Of a stretch of 64,000 nt of DNA, positions 11,928-20,975 are shown piece by piece. Position 1 is the stretch's first letter. Each line of letters starts with the position of its first letter. The notes under the pieces are model-generated. The model had not been told where the DNA came from and made no database searches. It was given only the letters and a program-made list of their open reading frames with translations. Both the position numbers and the translations under genes were made by a program. This DNA is from Enterovibrio sp. JCM 19048 (GTDB lineage: Bacteria > Pseudomonadota > Gammaproteobacteria > Enterobacterales > Vibrionaceae): the NCBI GenBank assembly GCA_001310415.1, contig BAXE01000010.1, positions 103,192 through 167,191 of the forward strand, written 5' to 3'.

Positions 11928-12103
11928 AAAAGCTTGTGAAAGCGCATGGATGCAACAAAAAGGTACGATACTAAGATGGAAAAACTTTTCACACCCCTTC
12001 TCCAGCGACGACGCCGACGTTAAACCGTTGGGCGTGCCTGCCCCCTTGCAGCTGAACAAGCTGAATGTGTCATCATTCAATCGTTTATAAAAATGGAACT
12101 TTC

Positions 12104-13111
12104 ATGCTAAAGACAGTGATTGTCGGCGCCAGTGGATATACCGGTGCTGAGCTGACCAAAATGGTACACCTGCATCCGTCGCTGGCCTTGACCGGCCTGT
12201 ATGTCTCTGAAAACAGTTCGGATGCCAACAAACCTATCAGTGCTTTGCACGGTAACTTGAAAGGCCTGGTTGACCTGCCGCTTTTGCCGTTGGTTGATGT
12301 GGATGCCGTAGCCGAAGAGGCTGATGTCGTCCTGTTGGCGACAGCCCATGAGGTGAGTCACGATATTGCGCCACTGTTCCTCGCAAAAGGCTGCAAAGTC
12401 TTTGACTTATCAGGGGCTTTTCGCGTGCAATCAGACAGCTTCTATACCGATTTCTATGGTTTTACCCATCAGTTCAATGATTGGCTGGACAAAGCGGTTT
12501 ATGGTCTTGCTGAGTGGAATGAAGCGGCAATTGCCAAAGCTGATTTGGTTGCCGTTCCGGGTTGTTATCCAACGGCGTCCCAATTGGCGCTGAAGCCGCT
12601 GGTAGAGGCAGGATTGCTGGACTTGTCCCAGTGGCCGGTGATTAATGCCGTTAGCGGTGTCTCCGGTGCAGGTCGCAAAGCGTCCATGACCAACAGTTTT
12701 TGTGAAGTGAGCCTGCATGCGTATGGGGTGTTTACTCACCGCCATCAACCTGAAATTGCTGCCCACCTGGGATGCGATGTCATTTTCACCCCGCACCTTG
12801 GCAATTTTAAGCGTGGCATTCTGGCGACTATCACCGCCAAACTCGCAGACGGAGTCAGTGAGGCTGATGTTTCCAAAGCGATTGAAAATGCATATCAAAA
12901 TACACCGCTGGTTCGTCCATTGGGCGCCGGTGAAAGCGCGAAGCTGCAATCTGTTCAAAATACCGGATTTTGTGATATTGGCTGGTCGGTGAAAGGACAG
13001 CACGTGATTCTGACATCTGCTATCGATAACTTGCTCAAAGGTGCTGCAAGTCAGGCAATGCAGTGCATAAACATTCGCTTTGGATTTTCGCCACTCACGG
13101 CGATTGTGTAG
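12104..13111 (+). CDS. argC: N-acetyl-gamma-glutamyl-phosphate reductase
   Basis: NADPH-dependent reduction of N-acetylglutamyl phosphate, the third step of arginine synthesis. The 335-residue protein starts [17 protein letters not shown], the Rossmann nucleotide-binding fold, and contains [14 protein letters not shown] with the catalytic Cys near residue 154. The segment [16 protein letters not shown] is also conserved. The frame is intact. It opens the operon argC-argB-argG-argH(A), with argB 11 bases downstream, behind the ArgR operator. Confidence 0.97.
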   Translation: MLKTVIVGASGYTGAELTKMVHLHPSLALTGLYVSENSSDANKPISALHGNLKGLVDLPLLPLVDVDAVAEEADVVLLATAHEVSHDIAPLFLAKGCKVFDLSGAFRVQSDSFYTDFYGFTHQFNDWLDKAVYGLAEWNEAAIAKADLVAVPGCYPTASQLALKPLVEAGLLDLSQWPVINAVSGVSGAGRKASMTNSFCEVSLHAYGVFTHRHQPEIAAHLGCDVIFTPHLGNFKRGILATITAKLADGVSEADVSKAIENAYQNTPLVRPLGAGESAKLQSVQNTGFCDIGWSVKGQHVILTSAIDNLLKGAASQAMQCINIRFGFSPLTAIV

Positions 13112-13121
13112 GAGAGTTGCA

Positions 13122-13901
13122 ATGAGTTTACGTCCGTTAGTAGTAAAGCTGGGTGGTGCGGCACTGTCTTGCACAGAAACCTTGGATAAGCTGTTTGCTG
13201 CCATTAGCCAGTATCAGCAATCTGCCGCACGCGATCTGGTGATTGTTCACGGTGGTGGTTATCTGGTGGATGACCTGATGAAAGCACTGAACCTGAAGGT
13301 GGAAAAAAAGCAGGGTTTGCGAGTCACGCCAAAAGATCAGATCAATGTGGTCGCGGGTGCGCTAGCGGGTACATCAAATAAACTGCTGCAAGCAGAAGCG
13401 ATTAAATGTGGCATCAATGCGGTTGGATTGAGTCTTGCCGACGGTGGCCTTTGTAAGGTGACTCAACTTGACCCTGAGCTTGGCAATGTGGGTAATGCAG
13501 CGCCGGGTGACTCTGCCGTGCTGCAAGCGGTATTGTCGACTGGCGCAGTGCCTATCATCAGCTCTATCGGAATCGATGCTGAAGGCGAGCTGATGAACGT
13601 CAATGCCGATCAGGCAGCGGTAGCGGTAGCAGCGGCACTGGATGCCGAGTTGGTTTTGTTGTCTGATGTCAGTGGCGTACTGAATGGTAAAGGCAAGCTG
13701 ATGCCAAGCCTGGATGAGAAATCTGCAAATGAATTAATAGAAAGCGGCGTGATCACTGACGGCATGATCGTCAAAGTGAAAGCGGCTTTCGAAGCGGCAA
13801 AAGCGCTGGGACGTCCTATTCAGGTCGCCAGCTGGCGCTATCCCGACAAGCTGGCTGAACTGTTCGGCGGCAGCAACATCGGCACCCGTTTCACGGTTTA
13901 A
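13122..13901 (+). CDS. argB: acetylglutamate kinase
   Basis: Phosphorylates N-acetylglutamate in arginine synthesis. 259 residues, amino-acid-kinase fold: VVKLGGAAL near the start for ATP binding, [13 protein letters not shown] for the substrate, then [15 protein letters not shown] and [14 protein letters not shown]. The ATG at 13122 follows GGAGAG; an in-frame upstream extension exists but overlaps argC and is not conserved-looking. It is short and lacks the N-terminal extension of arginine-inhibited hexameric forms, so it is probably the E. coli-like feedback-insensitive type (inference). Confidence 0.96.
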   Translation: MSLRPLVVKLGGAALSCTETLDKLFAAISQYQQSAARDLVIVHGGGYLVDDLMKALNLKVEKKQGLRVTPKDQINVVAGALAGTSNKLLQAEAIKCGINAVGLSLADGGLCKVTQLDPELGNVGNAAPGDSAVLQAVLSTGAVPIISSIGIDAEGELMNVNADQAAVAVAAALDAELVLLSDVSGVLNGKGKLMPSLDEKSANELIESGVITDGMIVKVKAAFEAAKALGRPIQVASWRYPDKLAELFGGSNIGTRFTV

Positions 13902-13969
13902 CTACACAATATTTATTAGTCGTTACCGCCTGTACTGACCGTCAGAGCGGTGAACAAGGAGAAGTTGAA

Positions 13970-15181
13970 ATGAGCGATATCAAAAAGGTAGTACTTGCAT
14001 ACTCTGGCGGTCTGGATACGTCGGCAATCATTCCATGGCTGAAAGAAAACTATGACTGTGAAGTGGTGGCATTCGTTGCGGATGTTGGTCAGGGCGAAGA
14101 AGAGCTGGTGGGTATTGAAGAGAAAGCCATCGCATCTGGCGCGTCAGCCTGTTACATCGCTGACCTGAAAGAAGAGATGGTGGCGGATTACATCTACCCA
14201 AGCCTGAAAACCGGTGCCATGTATGAAGGCAAATACCTGCTGGGTACCTCTATGGCGCGTCCGATCATCGCCAAAGCGCAGGTGGAATGTGCACTGGAAG
14301 TGGGCGCAGATGCCCTGTGCCATGGTTGTACCGGCAAAGGTAACGACCAGGTGCGTTTTGAAAGTGCCTTCGCCGCACTGGCGCCGCACCTGAAAGTGAT
14401 TGCCCCTTGGCGTGAGTGGAACCTGCGCTCACGTGAAGCCCTGCTGGATTACCTGGCAGAGCGTAATATCCCATGTACGGCATCGCTGGAAAAAATCTAC
14501 AGCCGTGACGCCAATGCCTGGCACATCTCCACCGAAGGTGGCGTGCTGGAAGATACCTGGAACGCACCTAACGAGCACTGCTGGGTGTGGACGGTCGATC
14601 CAGAGCAGGCTCCAGATCAGGCAGAAACAGTTTCACTGCTGGTAGAAAAAGGTGAAGTGGTTGCGGTTGATGGTGAACGCCTTAGCCCTTACCAGGTGCT
14701 GACGACCCTGAACGAGAAAGGTTCGCGTCACGGTGTCGGCCGTATTGATATCGTCGAGAACCGTCTGGTTGGCATGAAGTCCCGTGGCTGCTACGAAACC
14801 CCGGGAGGCACCATCATGATGGAAGCGCTGCGTGGCGTTGAGCAACTGGTACTAGACAAAGACTGCTTTGAATTCCGTGAAGAGCTGGGCTTGAAAGCAT
14901 CCCACCTGATTTACGATGGCCGTTGGTTTACCCCGCTATGTAAATCGATTCTGGCGGCAGCGGATTCCCTGGCGGAAGCTGTGACCGGTGAAGTGGTAGT
15001 GAAACTCTACAAAGGACAGGCTACAGTAGTGCAGAAGCGCTCGCTCAACAGCCTGTATTCGGAAGAATTTGCCACCTTTGGTGAAGATGACGTTTACGAT
15101 CACAGCCATGCTGGCGGCTTTATCCGTCTCTACTCGCTGTCGAGCCGTATCCGTGCGCTGAACGAACAAAAGAAAAAATAG
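13970..15181 (+). CDS. argG: argininosuccinate synthase
   Basis: Condenses citrulline and aspartate using ATP. 403 residues with the PP-loop [17 protein letters not shown] at the N-terminus, [13 protein letters not shown] and [16 protein letters not shown] further on. A good ribosome site AAGGAGAAG precedes the ATG. The short size marks it as the common bacterial form rather than the longer E. coli ArgG type. The frame is intact. It lies between argB and argH(A); argF is not in the cluster, as in V. cholerae. Confidence 0.97.
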   Translation: MSDIKKVVLAYSGGLDTSAIIPWLKENYDCEVVAFVADVGQGEEELVGIEEKAIASGASACYIADLKEEMVADYIYPSLKTGAMYEGKYLLGTSMARPIIAKAQVECALEVGADALCHGCTGKGNDQVRFESAFAALAPHLKVIAPWREWNLRSREALLDYLAERNIPCTASLEKIYSRDANAWHISTEGGVLEDTWNAPNEHCWVWTVDPEQAPDQAETVSLLVEKGEVVAVDGERLSPYQVLTTLNEKGSRHGVGRIDIVENRLVGMKSRGCYETPGGTIMMEALRGVEQLVLDKDCFEFREELGLKASHLIYDGRWFTPLCKSILAAADSLAEAVTGEVVVKLYKGQATVVQKRSLNSLYSEEFATFGEDDVYDHSHAGGFIRLYSLSSRIRALNEQKKK

Positions 15182-15216
15182 CAGCTGGAAGCAATCGAGT
15201 TTAAGGAGAAGTAAGT

Positions 15217-17094
15217 ATGGCGTTATGGGGCGGAAGGTTTAGTCAGGCGGCCGACACACGGTTTAAGCAGTTCAACGATTCGTTGCGTTTTGACTATCGC
15301 CTCGCAGAGCAGGATATCGTTGGGTCGATTGCCTGGTCGAAGGCACTGCGCTCGGTAGGCGTGCTGTCAGAGATTGAGCAACAGCGCCTTGAGCTTGCGC
15401 TCAACGAGATCAAGCTGGCGGTGATGGAAGATCCCGAGCAAATCCTGCAATCTGACGCCGAAGACATCCACAGCTGGGTGGAGCAGCAACTGATCGCCAA
15501 AGTGGGCGATTTGGGGAAAAAGCTGCACACCGGCCGTTCCCGTAACGACCAGGTCGCCACTGACCTCAAGCTGTGGTGTCGCCAGCAGGGACAGCAACTG
15601 CTTCTCGCTCTCGACAAGCTGCAAAACCAGATGGTGAAAGTCGCGGCAGAAAACCAGACCACGGTTCTGCCGGGTTATACCCACCTGCAACGTGCCCAGC
15701 CAGTGACGTTCGCTCACTGGTGTCTTGCCTACGTGGAAATGTTTGAGCGTGATTACTCGCGCCTGAGCGATGCCATGAGCCGCCTCGACACCTGCCCATT
15801 GGGCTCAGGTGCATTGGCGGGCACGGCTTACCCGATTGACCGTGAATCCCTGGCGCACAGCCTGGGTTTTCGTCGCGCCACCCGTAACAGTCTGGATTCG
15901 GTTTCTGACCGCGACCACGTGATGGAGCTGATGTCAGTGGCGTCTATTTCCATGTTGCACTTGTCGCGCATGGCCGAAGACCTGATTTTCTACAACTCCG
16001 GCGAGTCCGGCTTTGTGGAGCTGGCTGATGCGGTCACTTCTGGTTCATCACTGATGCCACAGAAGAAAAACCCGGACGCGCTGGAGCTTATCCGTGGTAA
16101 AACCGGCCGCGTCTATGGCGCCATGTCAGCCATGATGATGACGGTGAAAGCCCTGCCACTGGCCTATAACAAAGATATGCAGGAAGACAAGGAAGGGCTG
16201 TTTGACGCGCTCGACACCTGGTTTGATTGTATTGAAATGGCAGCGCTTTGCTTTGACGGCATCAAAATCAACAAAGCCCGTACGCTGGAAGCGGCGATGC
16301 AGGGGTATTCCAATGCCACCGAGCTGGCGGACTATTTGGTTGCCAAGGGTATTCCGTTCCGTGAAGCGCACCATATCGTTGGGGTAGCTGTTGTTGCCGC
16401 GATTGAAAAAGGCTGTGCATTGGAAGAGCTTTCGCTGGAAGAGATGAAGCAGTTCTCACCGGTGATTGATGAAGATGTTTACCCCATCCTGACTATTGAT
16501 TCCTGTCTGGAGAAACGCTGCGCCCTGGGTGGTGTAGCACCGAATCAGGTGGAATACGCTATCAGCCAGGCAGAAAAACGTCTGGAAAAACGTTACTCAC
16601 CGCAGGTAAAAGTGCGCGGTGCCCGTCTCACTGATCTCGATGCCATTGAAGGTATGGTGGCCTACTGGGCGGGGCTGGGTGAAAACCTGCCGCGTGAGCG
16701 CAATGAACTGGTGCGTGATATTGGCTCTTTTGCAGTTGCCGAGCATCAGGGCGAAGTGACGGGTTGTGCCTCGCTGTATGTTTATGATTCTGGTCTGGCA
16801 GAAGTGCGCTCTCTTGGCGTGGAAGCCGGCTGGCAGCATCAGGGGCAGGGCAGTGCTATCGTCCAGAACCTGCTGAAAAAAGCCAAGAACATGGCGATCA
16901 AAAAAGTGTTTGTTTTGACCCGTGTTCCCGAGTTCTTTATGCGTCAAGGCTTCATTCCAACGTCAAAATCCCTGCTGCCGGAAAAAGTCATGAAAGATTG
17001 CGAACGTTGTCCACGCCTGCATGCGTGTGATGAAGTGGCGCTTGAGTTTACCTTTGATCAGGACAGGCTGATTGCTAAAGCCAATGTAGCCTGA
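15217..17094 (+). CDS. argH(A): argininosuccinate lyase fused to N-acetylglutamate synthase
   Basis: A 625-residue bifunctional protein. Residues 1 to about 455 are argininosuccinate lyase: [10 protein letters not shown] at the start, then [19 protein letters not shown] and the fumarase-superfamily signature [12 protein letters not shown]. Residues about 465-625 are a GNAT acetyltransferase: [20 protein letters not shown] forms the acetyl-CoA loop. This domain supplies the first step, acetylation of glutamate. The argH(A) fusion is known from Moritella, Vibrio and relatives. It is the last gene of the operon and ends 19 bases before a terminator. Confidence 0.96.
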   Translation: MALWGGRFSQAADTRFKQFNDSLRFDYRLAEQDIVGSIAWSKALRSVGVLSEIEQQRLELALNEIKLAVMEDPEQILQSDAEDIHSWVEQQLIAKVGDLGKKLHTGRSRNDQVATDLKLWCRQQGQQLLLALDKLQNQMVKVAAENQTTVLPGYTHLQRAQPVTFAHWCLAYVEMFERDYSRLSDAMSRLDTCPLGSGALAGTAYPIDRESLAHSLGFRRATRNSLDSVSDRDHVMELMSVASISMLHLSRMAEDLIFYNSGESGFVELADAVTSGSSLMPQKKNPDALELIRGKTGRVYGAMSAMMMTVKALPLAYNKDMQEDKEGLFDALDTWFDCIEMAALCFDGIKINKARTLEAAMQGYSNATELADYLVAKGIPFREAHHIVGVAVVAAIEKGCALEELSLEEMKQFSPVIDEDVYPILTIDSCLEKRCALGGVAPNQVEYAISQAEKRLEKRYSPQVKVRGARLTDLDAIEGMVAYWAGLGENLPRERNELVRDIGSFAVAEHQGEVTGCASLYVYDSGLAEVRSLGVEAGWQHQGQGSAIVQNLLKKAKNMAIKKVFVLTRVPEFFMRQGFIPTSKSLLPEKVMKDCERCPRLHACDEVALEFTFDQDRLIAKANVA

Positions 17095-17112
17095 TCCTAG
17101 TTGCATCCTTTC

Positions 17113-17136
17113 ACCGGCCCTGTGGCCGGTTTTTTT
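17113..17136 (+). terminator. terminator of argCBGH(A)
   Basis: Stem ACCGGCC / GGCCGGT with loop CTGT, followed by T7. Confidence 0.93.
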
Positions 17137-17184
17137 ATTCTGTCGTCCGGTTAGGAGGCTTTTGTCTGGGTTGCCGCGTTTGGC

Positions 17185-17433
17185 TTATGGCTTGGGGTCT
17201 GGCGCTTTGCGAAAAGGCATCAAAATAAGGTGTGCAGCCAGCAGTATGGCGCTGGCACCTGCGGCAAACAGCAGGGAAATCGACTCTACCGACGTTGGCG
17301 TGTCACTGAATCCGAAAAACCAGCATGGCCAGAGGATCAGGTTCATGATGGTGAGCTGGATCATGCAGCGCTTACAGCGCCCCAATTTGGCGCGGATGGA
17401 GTGGGATGCGTCTTTGCAAAAGCGACAACTCAT
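17185..17433 (-). CDS. small membrane protein with two CxxC pairs (DUF3624-like)
   Basis: 82 residues. The N-terminus MSCRFCKDASHS and CKRC around residue 20 give two CxxC pairs that could bind a metal. Two hydrophobic stretches follow (about residues 25-42 and 50-73), so the protein is probably a two-pass inner-membrane protein. I recall similar small proteins (DUF3624) at this position in Vibrio, but this rests on memory. Function unknown. It is convergent with argH(A) and lies downstream of the Lpd-like gene, separated by a hairpin. Confidence 0.7.
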   Translation of the reverse strand: MSCRFCKDASHSIRAKLGRCKRCMIQLTIMNLILWPCWFFGFSDTPTSVESISLLFAAGASAILLAAHLILMPFRKAPDPKP

Positions 17434-17474
17434 GATGGATCAGGTAATTAGTCAGGACTGTCAGCAGACTACAA

Positions 17475-17500
17475 ACAAAAAGACCCGCCGTAAAGGCGGG
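17475..17500 (-). terminator. hairpin terminator after the Lpd-like gene
   Basis: CCCGCC / GGCGGG stem with a five-base loop; on the minus strand it is followed by CTTTTTGTTTG. Confidence 0.65.
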
Positions 17501-17614
17501 CGAATCAGATACCAATCCCACTCAGGATGTTGGGATATCTACCGACTCTTGGGGAGAGTGCGGTGTCAAAGTTGCAGTGCGTGCAACGTAAGGGGATGAA
17601 AAGGTATTTGCTTC

Positions 17615-19065
17615 TTAACAGCCCGGACCGCAATCCAGGCAGTGCTTAATCATTTCAGGGCCAAGGTGCAGCTTGGCGTTCAGGTCACGCAGTGCAGTGC
17701 GGACGCCTTCTTCAATCACCGGATGATAAAACGGCATGTCCAGCATCTGCGAAATCGTCATCTGATTCTGGTGTGCCCATGCCAGCAGGTGGGCAAGGTG
17801 CTCAGCATTTGGCCCCATCATTTCCGCGCCGAGGAAGCGGCCGGTGCCTTGCTCGCCATAGACATGCAGGATGCCTTTGTTGCGCAGCATGACACGTGAG
17901 CGTCCCTGGTTTTCAAACGACACCACACCGGTTTCAAAACATCCGCATTTACCCAGACGTTCAGTGATCTCTTTGTAGCTTTCACCCACCATGGCGATTT
18001 GTGGATCAGAAAACACGGCAGCTATTTTGCTGCGGCGAAGTCCGGCCCGGATATCCGGGAAGCGGCCTGCGTTGTCACCGGCAATGCGTCCCTGATCTGC
18101 CGCTTCGTGCAGCAGTGGGATTTGGTTGCTCGCATCACCCGAGATGAAAATCGAAGGCACACTGGTCTGCATGGTGTACGGGTCTGCGGTTGGTACGCCA
18201 CGCGCATCAAGTTCGATATTGGTATTTTCAATATCCAGCTTATCCACGTTTGGACGGCGGCCGGTTGCAGCGAGTACATAGTCCACTTCCATTCGCTGAG
18301 GTTGACCTTGTTTGTCGAGGTAGCGGATATGGACTTTGTCACCTTCGCGTACCATTTCCTCTACCTTGGCATCCGCATCAAGATAAAATTCTTCGCTGAA
18401 TGCTTTGTCGGCGTATGCCATGACTGTCGGGTCAGTCAATGGGCCTACCTGACCACCGACACCGAACACTTTCACATCGACACCAAGTCGATGGAGAGAC
18501 TGACCCAGCTCCAGGCCAATGACGCCTGGGCCAAACACAGCGACAGATCCTGGTAGGTCGTCCCACTCAAAGACGTCGTCGTTCACAATCAGGCGGTCAC
18601 CCAAATCGTTCCAGGGTGCAGGCCAGGTTGGGCGTGAGCCGGTGGCAATCACAATGCGCTTGGCTTCAATACGGGTGTGGCCATCCACCACCAGGGTGTT
18701 GTTGTCGATGAACTTGGCATAGCCTGCGACTTTGTCTTCAGCCGGGATGTCGTCGACGCCTTCGAGGACAAATCCGACAAAGCGGTCACGCTCGCGTTTA
18801 ACCCGATCCATCACTTCACGGCCGTTGATTTTAATCTCACCCTGAGGGTAGACACCGAAGCCCGGTGCTTTTTCAATGTGGTGAACGGCTTCCGCAGCAG
18901 CGATGAGCAGTTTGATGGCATGCAACCAACCCGGGCACAGGTGGTGCCATAAGGGCCGCCTTCGATAATCACGACACTGTCAGTGTGCGCTTTCGCTGCG
19001 CGGTATGCGCCCAGACCTGCGGTACCACCACCAATCACTGCTACGTCGACATTCAAGGTTTTCAT
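17615..19065 (-). CDS. dihydrolipoamide dehydrogenase-like disulfide reductase (one frameshift)
   Basis: FAD/NAD-dependent class I flavoprotein disulfide reductase of about 483 residues. It starts [20 protein letters not shown] (FAD fold), has the redox pair [12 protein letters not shown] (CxxxxC), IATGSRP, a second Rossmann fold [23 protein letters not shown] for FAD, and a C-terminal HPVIEE catalytic His-Glu region. AAAA read as AAA at 18911 splits it just after the redox cysteines. The natural partner is uncertain: it lies beside a peroxiredoxin-glutaredoxin and oxyR and has no lipoyl-complex genes nearby, so a role in thiol redox is inferred. The tail [10 protein letters not shown] carries three extra cysteines. 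Confidence 0.85.
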
Positions 19066-19111
19066 TGTTGTTCTCCAAATCAATCCAGTTACCCACAACC
19101 TCAGGAAAAGT

Positions 19112-19133
19112 AAGGGCAGCCAACGCTGCCCTT
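19112..19133 (-). terminator. hairpin between prx-grx and the Lpd-like gene
   Basis: GGGCAGC / GCTGCCC with a CAAC loop just after the prx stop; the following T run on the minus strand (TTACTTTTCC) is weak, so partial readthrough into the reductase gene is possible. Confidence 0.6.
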
Positions 19134-19140
19134 TTCGGTG

Positions 19141-19872
19141 TTATGCGAAGTATGCGTCCAAGTCGTCGCTGCCACCGATGTGCTTACCGCCAATGAATAC
19201 CTGAGGAACGGTGTCGCGGCCGCTGACTGCACGCAGGCTCACCGTGGTTGCATCCTGACCCAGTACAATTTCTTCAAACTGTAGCTTGTTATCGATCAGC
19301 AGCTGTTTTGCTTTTGAACAGTATGGACAACCTGGTTTGGTGAATACCGTAATTGATTCTTGCAGTTTGTGCTGTGGTGCTACATAAGCCAGCATGGTAT
19401 CTGCATCTGACACTTTGAACGGGTCGCCTGGTTCGTTTGGTTCGATAAACATCTTCTGCACGACGCCGTCTTTAACCAGCATGCTGTAGCGCCATGAACG
19501 CTCACCAAAGCCCAAATCATCTTTCGCAACCGCCATCCCCATGCCGCGGGTAAATTCTGCGTTACCGTCTGGAATGAAAGTGATGTTTTCTGCTTCCTGA
19601 TCGGCTTTCCAGGCGTTCATCACGAAGGTGTCGTTGACTGATACACAAAGGATGTCATCCACACCGTGCTCTTTGAACACTGAATACAGCTCGTTGTAGC
19701 GAGGCAGATGGGTTGAAGAACAAGTCGGGGTGAAAGCGCCCGGCAGACTGAAAACAACCACCGTTTTGCCTGCAAACAGTTCGTCCGTAGTCACGTTAAC
19801 CCACGCATCGCCCTGACGGGTTGGGAAGGTGACGTTTGGTACTTTCTGACCTTCTTTGTTGATAAATTCCAT
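19141..19872 (-). CDS. peroxiredoxin 5-glutaredoxin hybrid
   Basis: Reduces hydroperoxides using glutathione through its own glutaredoxin. The 243 residues divide into a Prx5 domain (residues 1 to about 160) with the peroxidatic Cys in [16 protein letters not shown], and a C-terminal glutaredoxin domain with the redox site [14 protein letters not shown] and [14 protein letters not shown]. The same fusion is known from Haemophilus (PGdx), Vibrio and others. Divergent from oxyR with a paired OxyR-like site between, so peroxide induction is likely. The frame is intact and the ATG follows AAGGGGT. Confidence 0.95.
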   Translation of the reverse strand: MEFINKEGQKVPNVTFPTRQGDAWVNVTTDELFAGKTVVVFSLPGAFTPTCSSTHLPRYNELYSVFKEHGVDDILCVSVNDTFVMNAWKADQEAENITFIPDGNAEFTRGMGMAVAKDDLGFGERSWRYSMLVKDGVVQKMFIEPNEPGDPFKVSDADTMLAYVAPQHKLQESITVFTKPGCPYCSKAKQLLIDNKLQFEEIVLGQDATTVSLRAVSGRDTVPQVFIGGKHIGGSDDLDAYFA

Positions 19873-19968
19873 GGTAATACCCCTTAAGATTGATTGTTTT
19901 ATTAATTTTTTAACCCGGTGTTCCCGGTCGATGTGTGTATATTAGGGGGATTGGGGTAGATAGATCTA

Positions 19969-20005
19969 ATTGATTGGGTTTATCATTTTGATAAGTGATT
20001 CCTAT
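19969..20005. promoter_or_regulatory. candidate OxyR operator between prx-grx and oxyR
   Basis: Two 15-mers, ATTGATTGGGTTTAT and ATAAGTGATTCCTAT, are separated by exactly seven bases. Scored against the OxyR motif ATAGnTnnnAnCTAT they match 7/10 and 8/10 fixed positions, and the 7-bp gap is the known spacing. It lies just upstream of the oxyR GTG, fitting autorepression of oxyR and activation of prx-grx. Confidence 0.55.
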
Positions 20006-20018
20006 CAAAGGGGGCAGT

Positions 20019-20927
20019 GTGAATATTCGCGATCTCGAATATCTGGTGGCTTTGTCTGAGCACCAGCATTTTCGCAAGGCGGCTGAGGCGTGCTTTGTCA
20101 GTCAGCCGACACTCAGTGGGCAAATCCGGAAACTGGAAGATGAACTGGGCGTGGTGCTTTTGGAGCGCACTAGCCGCAAGGTGCTCTTTACCGATGCCGG
20201 TATGCAACTGGTGCATCAGGCGCAAAAGATCCTGATGGAAGTGAAAGTGCTGGAAGAGATGGCAAGCCAGCAGGGTGAGGATATGTCTGGACCGTTGCAT
20301 ATCGGGTTTATCCCGACAGTGGGGCCTTATCTCCTGCCTCACATTGTGCCCGCAATTAAAAAGGCGTTTCCGGATTTGGAGCTCTTCCTGCACGAGGCGC
20401 AAACCCACCAGTTGGTTCAGCAGTTGGAAGAAGGGAAGCTGGATTGCATTGTGTTGGCCTCGGTGAAAGAAACCGAACACTTTAAAGAGATCCCACTTTA
20501 CCTTGAGCCTATGCTGCTGGCGTTGCCGGAAGGGCACAAATGGGCAGGAGCTTCCTCGGTACCGATGGAAGATCTCCACGGCGAGACCCTGTTGATGCTG
20601 GCGGATGGTCACTGCCTTCGTGACCAGGCCATGGGCTTTTGCTTTGCTGCCGGTGCCAACGAGGATACCCGGTTCCGGGCGACCAGCCTGGAAACCCTGC
20701 GTAACATGGTGGCTGCACAAACCGGGATTACGTTGTTGCCGAAACTTTCCGTTCCAAAAAGCATGCACCGTGATGGCGTGGTGTATGTGAAAGCGGTTGA
20801 CCCGGAGCCACAGCGTCTGGTGACACTCGATTACCGCCCCGGCTCACCGCTGCGTGCTCGCTACGAGAAGCTGGCTGGTGTAATCGCCGATGCAATGCAG
20901 GGCACCTGCAACCCCGCCGCAGCTTAA
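20019..20927 (+). CDS. oxyR: peroxide-sensing LysR regulator OxyR
   Basis: 302 residues, LysR family. The N-terminal helix-turn-helix reads NIRDLEYLVALSEHQHF and QPTLSGQIRKLEDELG. The sensor region keeps both redox cysteines in DGHCLRDQAMGFCFAAG, equivalent to C199 and C208 of E. coli OxyR, followed by RATSLETLRNMVAA. The start is a GTG at 20019 preceded by AGGGGG; the in-frame ATG 24 bases earlier would add eight non-homologous residues. Intact frame. Confidence 0.96.
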   Translation: MNIRDLEYLVALSEHQHFRKAAEACFVSQPTLSGQIRKLEDELGVVLLERTSRKVLFTDAGMQLVHQAQKILMEVKVLEEMASQQGEDMSGPLHIGFIPTVGPYLLPHIVPAIKKAFPDLELFLHEAQTHQLVQQLEEGKLDCIVLASVKETEHFKEIPLYLEPMLLALPEGHKWAGASSVPMEDLHGETLLMLADGHCLRDQAMGFCFAAGANEDTRFRATSLETLRNMVAAQTGITLLPKLSVPKSMHRDGVVYVKAVDPEPQRLVTLDYRPGSPLRARYEKLAGVIADAMQGTCNPAAA

Positions 20928-20937
20928 AGGTAAAAAG

Positions 20938-20959
20938 AAAGGCGCCATCCGGCGCCTTT
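20938..20959. terminator. bidirectional terminator between oxyR and mrcA
   Basis: AAAGGCGCC / GGCGCCTTT with an ATCC loop, between two converging genes. Confidence 0.85.
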
Positions 20960-20975
20960 GTTCATTTCAGGACAA

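Larger units (their letters stand above)
11632..12103. other. ppc-argC intergenic region
   Basis: These 472 bases carry the divergent promoters of ppc and argC and no gene. No remnant resembling argE could be read. Besides the argC promoter and ARG boxes, an inverted repeat TGTAA-N5-TTACA lies at 11778-11792 and is of unknown meaning. Confidence 0.6.

Noticed and set aside
12431..13204. Minus-strand frame of 257 codons opposite argC/argB
   Set aside because: Antisense to two intact conserved genes; no ribosome site and no recognisable protein.
17162..17599. Plus-strand frame of 145 codons after argH(A)
   Set aside because: It begins past the argH(A) terminator and is antisense to the better-supported small DUF3624-like gene.
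19983..20768. Minus-strand frame of 261 codons opposite oxyR
   Set aside because: Antisense to intact oxyR; composition typical of a shadow frame.
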